This document shows, in pieces, positions 55,855 to 64,000 of a stretch of DNA of 64,000 nucleotides. The notes under the pieces are model-generated. The model saw only the letters and a program-made list of their open reading frames with translations, did not search any database and was not told where the DNA came from. The stretch lies in the NCBI GenBank assembly GCA_948474755.1, contig CAOLHI010000412.1:62001-126000 (forward strand), written 5' to 3'. A program made the position numbers and the translations under genes. This DNA is from Ctenosaura bakeri (taxonomy: Eukaryota > Chordata > Lepidosauria > Squamata > Iguanidae). The first letter of the stretch is position 1, and each line of letters begins with the position of its first letter.

Positions 55855-57595
55855 AGATTTTCTATTGATCTGGGGAGGGAATCATTTCGATATTTCAGCA
55901 TATCGAACTGTGAAAGTACATCAGTACAGTCAGGATTTAAGACTGAGAAAAAAGTAAAATATTCAGGTATCACAATGACAAACATGAATTCTATGCAGTT
56001 TAGGGAGGGGCCCTTAGAATTCTCAGTCAGAGAGCTCTTTGGCCTCAATAAACTACAAACCCCAGAATTCCATGGGATGTGGAAAGTGGAATAATAGCGC
56101 TATAACAGTGTAGTGTGGGAATGGCCTTACTTTATCATTACTGGGAATAGTTTATGTAATCAAAATTCTATTGAGAATGCTATTTTTGTTCCATACCATA
56201 CTGCTTTTGACTAATAATGTTTTATTTAAGCAATGCCATGTGGATATATCTGAGTTCATATGGTAAAGGAAGATATCCAGAGTAAAATACAAAAGACTAC
56301 AAGATGCTAAACAAAAAGGGGAATTGGGAATGCCAGAAATTATACTTTGAAATTGTACTTTGCTGTGTGCTGTTGGAGAATAAGAGATTGTTGGGTTTGA
56401 AAAGACATGAACTAAAGTTTAGATGACATGGTTAGCTGTGGTATGATAAAGCCAAAGTTAATATAGATTTGAATGATCACTTTCTGCAAAAAGCTGTGTT
56501 AAGAGTAATAAATACAGATGAAGGCTATGTCCAAAAACACCCTTGTGGGTGTCATCACAAGGGGATTTTTACAGGAAAAAAATGTCACAGAAAAAAAAAT
56601 GGTTGACTTATCAGGATCTTTTAGAAATTGAATAGGAATAGCATAAAAATTTGATAGTAAAATGTATAAACTTTTGTTGAAACTTGAGAGGGAAGATGAG
56701 GTGGTCAAGGATTGTATGATTAAGTGGGCACAAATTTTGGATATAATACATTTGGAACATTGGGTGAAATATCATCAAATGGAACTATCTTATGATCATG
56801 AAGAACACTTCTATAAGATTATGAATTGGCGGTAACTCCATAAAAATTGCCCAAATGCAGAAAGATGCTTCAAATAGATGTTGGAAATGTGAACAAGTAG
56901 GAACTTTTTACAACATGTGGTGGTCATGTGAAAAGGCCAAAAAATTCTATAATCAAATACATGTTATATTGCACAAAATTTTGAAAACTGATGTGCTATG
57001 AAAATCTAAACTGTATTTGTTGGAACTAATAGAAAATTGTCCAGAGAATAATGGCAAGATAAATGGCCATGTCAGCAAGATTAGTATATGCAAAGAAATG
57101 GAAGATTGCAGAAATCCCAACAAAAGAGGAACAGTTGATAAAATTGTTGGGACTTACCTGAAATGGACAAAATGATTAAATTGTTAGGAGAAAAATCAAT
57201 GCTGACTTTCATCAAGGATTGAGAATCATTAACAAGTATTTTGCAAGAAAAAAAATAATGTGGTGTAACAGTTGGATTTGATAATTAGTAATTTTGGGCA
57301 AAGTACTAGTGGAAGCATTGCAATGATATCTGCAGTCAGAGAAGTTGTTATCCTTTTATAGAACCAACAATAGTCTGCAACAATAGTCTATCTTTATTGC
57401 CTTAGTGTTAGTGTTAGTGCCTAGTTTTAGTGCTGAGGGTTAGTTTTTAGTTTTAGACTTTAGTTTTTAGTAACTAACATTTAGGATATGTTAATGCTTT
57501 ATTTTTTTTTCTCTTTGTGTATAGTTTATTGTTTATTCTCTTGTTTTGTATGTATGCATTGTATATTCTTAATAAAGCATATAGAATTTTTAAAA
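55855..57595 (+). mobile_element. L1 LINE, 3' part of ORF2 and 3' UTR
   Basis: Decayed reading in order: a KKVKYSGITMTNMNS block (L1: KYLGI-LT), interrupted by a MITE fragment at 55995-56126; then GIVYVIKILLRMLFLFHTIL and a FIWYGKGRYP block (L1: IAAIKM-LPR-LFLFQ.. and FIW). Next is CWKCEQVGTFYNMWWSCEKAKKFYNQIH, the L1 C-terminal zinc-knuckle-like motif (CxxC...HxWWxC, here with N for H). The 3' UTR ends CTTAATAAAGCATATAG near 57585. Many stops: inactive. Confidence 0.9.
55995..56126. mobile_element. Family A MITE fragment inside L1
   Basis: Starts mid-element at GCAGTTTAGGGAGGGGCCC and ends GTGTAGTGTGGGAATGGCC. The L1 reading resumes after it, so the MITE landed in the L1 and later lost its left half, or both changes were one event. 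Confidence 0.8.
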
Positions 57596-57639
57596 AGAAA
57601 GAGCATCAGTACAGTACATAATTTATCACCTTTTAATGA

Positions 57640-57744
57640 GGTGCGGGTGCTGCATTTTTATCTTTATTATGCCTTTAAAATGATTTCCTGTGATTTTAAA
57701 TGATGAATGTGTGTATGTGACAACCAATTTAATTGTTTTAACTT
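57640..57744 (+). mobile_element. L2-like 3' UTR, left of nested L1
   Basis: TTTTTATCTTTATTATGCC...AATTTAATTGTTTTAACTT is L2-type 3' UTR. It resumes at 58701 with the diagnostic CCACCTTGGATCCCC end, after the L1. Confidence 0.6.
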
Positions 57745-58689
57745 GTTTATTTTTTATTTTTTTATTAAAAAAACGAAGAAATATCTACATACATATTTCA
57801 TATTGTCATGTTCATTTTTCTGATTGTATAAAACATATATATTATCTATACACTTAATGGTCTATTTGCTTATTTTCATTTCAACAATATATTGTAGATA
57901 TATAATCTATAATAGAAAGATATATGTAATGTCTATCATGCTTGTTATACAATCTCTAGTCTATCTTTACTATATATTTTACTCAGAGGGATCGTCTCTA
58001 TTTTAGATCCTTTTCTACATCTCGTTATCTTTCACTTCCTTCTTTCTTTTACTTGGTTAATCCTTTCTCCCTTTTATCCATTACCTCTATAAATTTATGA
58101 AATTGTTGACTGGCCACCAACATTACTTATTCCAAACCTATTTGTTATCTTCAGCTATCAAGCATTTTTATTATCTTCTCTTGTCATCTCATATTGATTA
58201 TTCTTCCTGGCAAATCTTTGCCCAGTTATTCTCAATATATCTCTTCACTTCCATCATTTCATTATCTTTTTCTCCCCTCCTTGTTTCTTTCATAGCATGT
58301 GATAAACTTTCTAGGGAGACATATTCTTGAAGTTTCTTTAACCGATCTTCCAATTCCGGTGTTATATTTCTTTTCCAGTATTTAGCATATACTATTCTGG
58401 CTGCTGTGACCATATAGAGTATCTTATTTTTATGTTTATGATATTCTTTATCCACCTGGTTTATCATGTTCAAAAGAAAGATCTCTGGTGTCAGTGGTAT
58501 CTTTATTTGAAGAATCTTTGTAATTATTTCATGAATCTTCTTCCAGTACTTTTTTGCTTTTTCACACTGCTACCACATATGATAGAAGGTGCCACACTCC
58601 TTTTCACACTTCCAGCATTTCTTGTCTTTAATTTTATACATCTTACTTAGTTTCTCAGGATCCAAATACCACCTGTGCAACATTTTAAG
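57745..58689 (-). mobile_element. L1 LINE 3' end, 945 bp, with 11-bp target duplication
   Basis: On the minus strand: a CWKCEKECGTFYHMW motif followed by a stop and QCEKAKKYWKKIHEI, then MVTAARIVYAKYWKRNITPE with DRLKKLQEYVSLESLSHAMK and ending NNWAKICQEE and a stop. This is the L1 ORF2 C-terminus. An A/T-rich 3' UTR and an A-rich tail (TTTATTTTTTATTTTTTTAT on plus) follow. TGTTTTAACTT occurs at 57734-57744 and 58690-58700 as a perfect target duplication. The copy is 5'-truncated. Confidence 0.92.
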
Positions 58690-58700
58690 TGTTTTAACTT

Positions 58701-58815
58701 CTTTAAACCAATTGTTTGTTTGTTTGTTTGTTAGCTGTATCTTATTTTAACCTCATTATAAACCACCTTGGATCCCCAGCTAGAAAAAAGATGGGATATA
58801 AATTAAGCAAACAAG
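58701..58815 (+). mobile_element. L2-like 3' terminus, right of nested L1
   Basis: After a (TTTG)n run at 58716-58733: TTAACCTCATTATAAACCAC, CTTGGATCCCCAGC, AAGATGGGATATAAATTAAG. This is the L2-type terminal hairpin and tail. Confidence 0.75.
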
Positions 58816-59071
58816 TGGGAGATCATCCAAATTCCAATGCGAAATGGATTTCATGTATATTTTATTTGGACACCTCGTAGAAGTCCACAGAATTTGGATA
58901 AACTGGGAAATTGAAACTGCTCTTGATTTAGCAAGGACTGAATCCTTTCCTTTAATGCATGTTGTCTTTTGGTCAGTATACTGTTTCTAACAATTCTGTT
59001 TCTGGTGTATCTATATGTATGTTTTACATTATATGACCCAGTATGCCTTGGGTGTTGATATGCCTGAGGTT

Positions 59072-59076
<5 letters not shown>
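58816..59076. other. Spacer, nothing recognised
   Basis: No gene or repeat seen. Confidence 0.4.
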
Positions 59077-59108
<32 letters not shown>

Positions 59109-59110
59109 GC
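59077..59110. repeat. (GT)n microsatellite
   Basis: About fourteen GT units then GCGTGTGC. Confidence 0.95.
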
Positions 59111-61761
59111 AGTGTTAAGGAATCGACTCTAAGAGTGGGATACAGAACTTCAGCCTTTGCCTCATTATGCCATCTAAATCTGTCATCAGAGATTGTTGTT
59201 GGCCTGCTCTTTCTGCTGTGTCATAGCATCCGATGAACAAAAGGTAATGGTACAGCTACCACCAACTCATCATGGATCAGGTGACACAAGAGTCAATATG
59301 GTTCCTCCTGAGAACCTGTAAAGCGAGTGATGCTTCCTTTATTATTTACTCTGAGCAATTAATTGCTTAGGAGTAGACTGAGCACTTCTCAGACTACCCA
59401 CTCTTTATTGACAGTCTATTCCTCTGCAGATCTCCAGTCATGAAGTATACATAATATGATTAATGGTTCTTGATTTTTTTTCTTTTCTTCTTTTCAATCC
59501 ATCATATGTTCTGACCTGCATTTGTGACATTTCTTAATTGGTTCTAAAGGGACAGAAGCAGTTATGTAGGAAGTGAGCCAAATAATTGGTTTGTCTTCCT
59601 ATTTCAGACTTCTTTAACAATATTTCAATATTCCTCTGCCTGAAAAAGGAGAGAGGAACACTTTAGTATAGATCAATGGAAAATCATCCTGGGGGACTGA
59701 GCACATCAATATCCAAATTGGTATAAATGATCTCAGGTATGATTTTTTCTTTTTCATTTTTAGTCTTAAGGGTTAGACCTCTTTAAAAATAATCTACAAG
59801 GATAAAAGCCTTTATTTGCCTGAACCATATTACTAGTAGACTTTTTGCTTCCTGAAGAAATCCACTAAGAAAGGCAGTAACAGCAAACCACCTTTTTTAA
59901 CTAGAACAGAGATAAATTGACCTTGAAGAAATGTGTCGGGTGACACATGAAGAACAGATCAAACAAATATCTGCTGAATGTTACACAGGCATTTAGGCTC
60001 AAACTCCATTTAAGTAATTACCCAAGAAGCTCTGTTGTTAAACAGGCAATTTATATGTGTCAGATGTAGCTGCCTCTCACCATCTTCATGTAATCAAATA
60101 GATGGGGGTTTTTTCTTTATTTAACAAAGAGAGAAAGAAGTGAGAAATAGATGTCTGCTTTGCACGTTTTCATTCTAAGGAGGAGAATCCAATAGGCGAT
60201 GGCATGGAAATAATGTGTCTGAGTTTTATTGCTTTGACTTGTCTGCCTGAGCTTTGTAGAAGAAATGATACTGCTTTGTGGTCTGTAAGGATATGCTGAA
60301 GCTTTCTGACAAGCCTGTGAAACAGCAGTGTGATGCCATCATGAAAGCTTGTGAATGTGTAACTGACAGCTCAGTTCTCAACAAAAGCTAAGTAAGAAGT
60401 GGATCTCACAAAGCTCAGAGGAGGTGGTAAACTAGAAGACTGCATTACTTCAGTTTTTAAATAAACAGGGCTTTCATGACCGTATGCTCCTCACAGGGAA
60501 AGAAGATATATGTTTTCCTACAAATTGAAGGCCAGTATGTGTGACAGAAGGCTATGCTGGATGAGAATGGAAGGAAAGTTTTGCTGGATTATATGCTACC
60601 CAACACCTTGCTTCTCTCCTGGGTCAACCAGATGCTATTGGAAGCCCACAAGAAGGACATAAGGGTGATAGTTCTCACTTACTGGTATTGTCCATCAGCT
60701 GATATTCAGAGGTATATTGTTCCTGGTGCTTCAGGTATTATACAACCTTCATGACTGGTAGCCATGATAACTTTATTTTCTGTGAATCTGCACAGTTTGT
60801 TTTTAAAGTCATCCGTATTGGTGGCCATCACACCTTGCAGCGACAAGTCCCACCATTTAAATAGGTATAGTTTGTTCCTAAAAAAAGCAATGTGAGGAGG
60901 TGGAGCCAAAAAAAGAGAGAGAAGGAAAGGCCCAGCCGATGGGATCAATTCACCTTATGGACTTCAAAGGTGCAGGCAGAAGGAAAGTTATCTTGAGTGG
61001 CAAGTCTTTGTATTATTTTATTTGGTGTAGGGAAAAGAAAAACACTTTGAATATTGGGAAAGGAACTGCTTTTTGGTGAGAAACACTTCCTTAATTGCGT
61101 ATGTCCTATTGCAAGACAATTGTCAGCTGTCTGTGGAAAAGACAGCAGTGAGAAACCAGGGGTCTTTCAGTTTGTGGTGGTACCCAAGCTAGTTTTGGTA
61201 GTCCTGAGTCTTATTGCTTTGCAGTTTCTGCTAGCAAACATGGTAAAACACAGAAATAGCCAATTTTTATTAAAAAGCAAACAAACAAAAAACCTACTCC
61301 TGCTATTTTTACAAAATTTGGATTCACAGTGAAAGGGAATGCCATAGTAAATCATTTCTTCATTAGAAGAAATAGCTGTCAGTCACAGAACGCTCTTCTA
61401 TCTCACTTTCTCCTCTCTGCTGCCATTGAAAGCATTCCTAATCGGTCCAAAAATACATCCAGTCAGTTGAAATGGAAATACCTTACCATATTTCCTGGAC
61501 ATTCTGAAGCTGGAGGTGGGGGGACATAATCCACCTGGGACCTCTTCAGAACTAAGTCATCTCTTTTTCAGGAGCAATCCAAATATCTCCAAGATGGCAC
61601 TGTCCTCTTTCAATCTATGCCTTATCCAAGACTTTGTGCACTCCTAATAAATGGATCAAGAGCAGACAAACACTAAGTGCAGAGTTGACTAAAGGTCTTA
61701 CACCTTTAAGTCTCACCTTGTGTTTGGCATAGGTTTGGCAGAACTTTTGAAAGATCATGTC
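59111..61761. other. Long non-coding stretch, no gene seen
   Basis: No reading with recognisable domains. 60755-60860 (TCTGTGAATCTGCACAG, TAAAGTCATCCGTATTGGTG, CCATCACACC) resembles a dispersed reptile repeat I cannot name. The 92-codon frame at 61054-61332 has a hydrophobic stretch but no family match. Confidence 0.35.
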
Positions 61762-62354
61762 TGTGATAACTGCAGCCCCTGTCAGAGCTGCTGATGACAA
61801 GCAGCAGCCGTTGGTCCCTGTGGCTCTGGCTGGAGATGAGTCCTGCAGCTCAAGAGCTCCCCCTGCTGCCAGGGACCAAGCAGGCTCGGACGTTCCTCTT
61901 CCAGCTCCTTTAGAGCAACAGGGATCCAGCTATGATCCCGAAGATGTTTTGGAGCCTGGTTCAATCAGCCCACAACCAAGGCGGAGACTGAAGAGAGCTG
62001 CGCAAAGGGAGGCTTCCTTGATTAAGTTCAAGAAGTGGTGACTGGCCACACCTGTGCCTTGGGCTATATAACTGCCTGCCTGGAAGCTTTCCTTTGCTTG
62101 TGGCAAACTCTCTACAAGTCTTCCCCTTGCCTGTTCCTTGCTTCCAGCACCTGTCTCCTGATACCTTGGATTGATATCTTAGCTCCTGACCCCTGGATTT
62201 TGGACTCTGATTATGGCTTTCACTTGTTGTTCTGGCTTAGGTAAATGGCCTGCCTATGAGTAATTGCTTGTTTTGACTCCTCCCAGTGAGACTCAGCTAT
62301 CTTTCCCACTCCATTCTCTGGGCTGGCTTGCTGCCCAGGTTTCTGACCTTGACA
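61762..62354 (+). mobile_element. Possible LTR, about 593 bp, Gypsy-like
   Basis: Begins TGTGATAACTGC and ends CTGACCTTGACA, flanked by ATGTC (61757-61761) and ATGTG (62355-62359), one mismatch from a 5-bp duplication. A TATA-like GGGCTATATAACTGCC lies at about 62063-62079. Downstream come the repeated phrases CCTGACCCCTGGATTTTGGA and CTGACCTTGAC, a style I know from lizard Gypsy-type LTRs. No AATAAA signal is evident. The 94-codon open frame at 61757-62041 lies within the U3-like part. Confidence 0.5.
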
Positions 62355-62639
62355 ATGTGTCTGTGCAGAGTGTATGTGCATATGCTATATCAAAAGTTAT
62401 GCTGAACAAATGGGCAAGGTACATGCAATGGCATGACTGTGCTCTCTTTCTTATGCATGCATATATGTGATATTTGTAGCCTTCAGGCATGGAGGGTCAG
62501 AAGTCCATTTTCAGGGCCATTTTGAGCTCCTGAACCTAGTTCTCTAAAACCAGAATTGACAGTACTTCCAATCACTGTTCTTAATTATTTCTTTCAGGGT
62601 GAGGACTGCTGAAACAGTGTTTACTTTTATTGATTTGCT
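62355..62639. other. Spacer, nothing recognised
   Basis: No internal retroelement region follows the LTR-like block; no gene seen. Confidence 0.4.
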
Positions 62640-63330
62640 CATTTATTTGATTTATATCCTAAAATGGGACACAATGTAAGTTAGAACAACCTAAGTTTTG
62701 GGACACAGTATAAATTCAGATAGCTAAAACACTACATGGTAAAAGTAAAAGAAGTTTTAAACAATTTAATTAAAACATTATTTTGAAAACTTTAATTTAA
62801 AACAATTAACATATAAAACACAAATTACAGAGGATGTAATTTTATTTTGAATACATTGCTGTTGTAGTGTTTTGTTCAATTGTATTTCATTGGATCGTGG
62901 CAAGTTGCAATGGCTTATAGCTGAGCAATAAAGATTCATAAATCAAACACAAATTACATATTTTAAAAACAGAACATCCATTGTACATCCTTCTGCCCTG
63001 ATCAGTTAAAGACCAAAAGCCTGCTTAAACAAGAAAGTTTTTGCATGCCAAAGAGAGCAGAGAGCAGAGTGGAGCCAACTCATCCTTGCTTGGGAGGAAA
63101 TTCCATAGCCTAGAAGCAGCCACTGAGACAGCCCTCTCTCATCTTTTCACTGTTTGAGTCCAGGGGTGGGGAGTGACAGAGATAAAGCCCAGCCCTGAAG
63201 ATCACAAGACTCGGGCAGGCTCATATGGGGGCCCCAAATGACAAGGGGCATTTTTGGCCAATGTCTTCTCTAAATTAGTTTCATCAGTCCAGGGGTGCCA
63301 ACCAGCAAACAGCAGGCCTTCTATAAACAG
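62640..63330 (-). mobile_element. L2 LINE 3' end, interrupted by a 115-bp insert
   Basis: The 3' UTR is A-rich from 62640. The C-terminal remnant is around GGAGGAAATTCCATAGCC, CACTGAGACAGCCCTCTCTC, GCCCTGAAGATCACAAG and CAGGCTCATATGGGGG, collinear with the L2 at 17690-17840. The stretch at 62830-62944 is a later insertion. Confidence 0.8.
62830..62944 (+). mobile_element. 5'-truncated retroposon, 115 bp, 14-bp target duplication
   Basis: Flanked by identical AAACACAAATTACA copies at 62816-62829 and 62945-62958. The insert ends TGGCTTATAGCTGAGCAATA, AAGATTCATAAATC, a 3' UTR-like end with AATAAA and an AT-rich tail. It resembles in style the non-LTR 3' end at 36500. No head or coding sequence remains. 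Confidence 0.88.
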
Positions 63331-63785
63331 CATGATTCCCACTCTTTAGCTGGACTTTGAAAGTTAAAGTAATATCAAGATGGCATCCCATTATCACTAC
63401 AGATACTAAATAAAGGTATCCTTACTCTGTCTGTAGCAACCAAACCTATCTCTTCTGAACTTAAGATAGTTTATCATCCTTTCTAGTGGAAATAAACAAC
63501 TTATATAAATTCTCATTCCTTATGTCCAAATCTTCACTTAGCTCCTCATCACTGTGACTACACTTCTGATGTTCCATTAAAGAGTGGGATGGACAACTGC
63601 AGTGGGGTAGAAGGCATTCTGGGAGAACTGAGGGTTGTGGGTGTTCCACAAGTGAGCTACTTAGCCAAATAGAAATTTATCTTTCTTGCAGACATTCTCC
63701 AGCTTTCTTGCAAAGGAAGTGTAAACTGCAGTTCAGGAAGCTTGCTTTCTTCCTGTATTATTTTTTAAAAATATTTTTATTGAAA
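63331..63785. other. Spacer, no gene seen
   Basis: A 62-codon minus frame at 63461-63649 shows no family features. No repeat recognised. Confidence 0.35.
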
Positions 63786-64000
63786 ACTAGTGTATTTACC
63801 TGGCGTTGCCTAGGATTTTATTTTCTCATAGGTAATACTTATTAGAAATACCTTAGGAATTACCTTACCTTAGGAATTAGATGCAGTTGAAATATACAGA
63901 TTTGAGATCCTGTGTCTCTAATTCCCCAAACTATGTTGTCCAGTACATGTAACTTTTCCCCATATTCCCCAATCTAATCTATATTCAGAGTTATTAACAT
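63786..64000. repeat. Unclassified low-copy repeat, copy 2, cut by window end
   Basis: ACTAGTGTATTTACCTGGCG, GGATTTTATTTTCTCATAGG, GATTTGAGATCCTGTGTCTC, CATATTCCCCAATCTAATC: collinear with 8978-9120. Relative to copy 1 it has an extra segment of about 50 bp (63847-63899) with a partly duplicated TACCTTAGGAATTA and another near 63930-63955. Confidence 0.75.

Noticed and set aside
57400..57480. Interstitial telomere-like repeat (TTAG-rich)
   Set aside because: The units are irregular TTAGTG and TTTTAG, not TTAGGG, and lie in an L1 3' UTR.
61757..62041. 94-codon Pro/Ala-rich open frame as a small gene
   Set aside because: It lies inside an LTR-like block and has no protein family I can name; kept only as part of that element.

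Overview
The window reads as non-coding DNA from a vertebrate, most probably a squamate reptile (a lizard). It carries tRNA-derived SINEs whose 3' tail resembles Bov-B (copies ending in CTTGAAGGCACACAACAAC), a 5S-rRNA-derived SINE with the same tail, CR1 LINEs ending in GATTCTAT octamers, many L2 3' fragments, two L1 3' ends, short foldback DNA transposons and dense microsatellites. I know this combination from squamate genomes. The species assignment is inference.

I found no host protein-coding gene, rRNA or functional tRNA. Open frames are short and scattered. The longer ones either lie in GC-rich non-autonomous DNA transposons (5954-6386, 11585-12013, 26878-27306, 35974-36405) and LTRs, or are decayed LINE reverse-transcriptase C-termini. 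The window is therefore intergenic or inside a large intron. Bacterial-style operons, ribosome binding sites and CRISPR arrays do not apply.

Layout. 1-5.5 kb: palindromic MITEs, an L2 and a CR1 tail, a 36-bp-arm hairpin, and a possible LTR with a MITE inside it. 5.9-12.6 kb: a 433-bp MITE next to a SINE, a low-copy repeat whose second copy lies at the right edge of the window, a 30-bp direct duplication, and an L2 split by a MITE. 14-18.8 kb: two SINEs, a MITE, a solo LTR with 5-bp target duplications, the 5S-SINE and the longest L2 stretch. 22-28 kb: CR1, two MITEs and L2 tails. 30.8-31.8 kb: a CpG-bearing LTR-like block on the minus strand. 36-40 kb: MITEs and a non-LTR element tail. 42.4-48.1 kb: a CR1 inside an older foldback element, MITEs and SINEs. 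53-58.8 kb: MITEs, a split CR1, and two L1 copies pointing at each other, one of them inside an L2. 61.7-63.4 kb: a second LTR-like block and an L2 carrying a 115-bp insertion with a perfect 14-bp target duplication.

The most notable system is a set of non-autonomous DNA transposons in three architectures (about 180-200 bp foldback, about 433 bp, about 425 bp) that share a terminal motif GGCC[A/C]TTTC[C/T]GCAC. Where flanks are preserved they have 3-bp target duplications with no obvious sequence preference (TCT, AGT, TAG, ATT, CTA). This suggests one transposase acting on all three. No transposase gene is present here.
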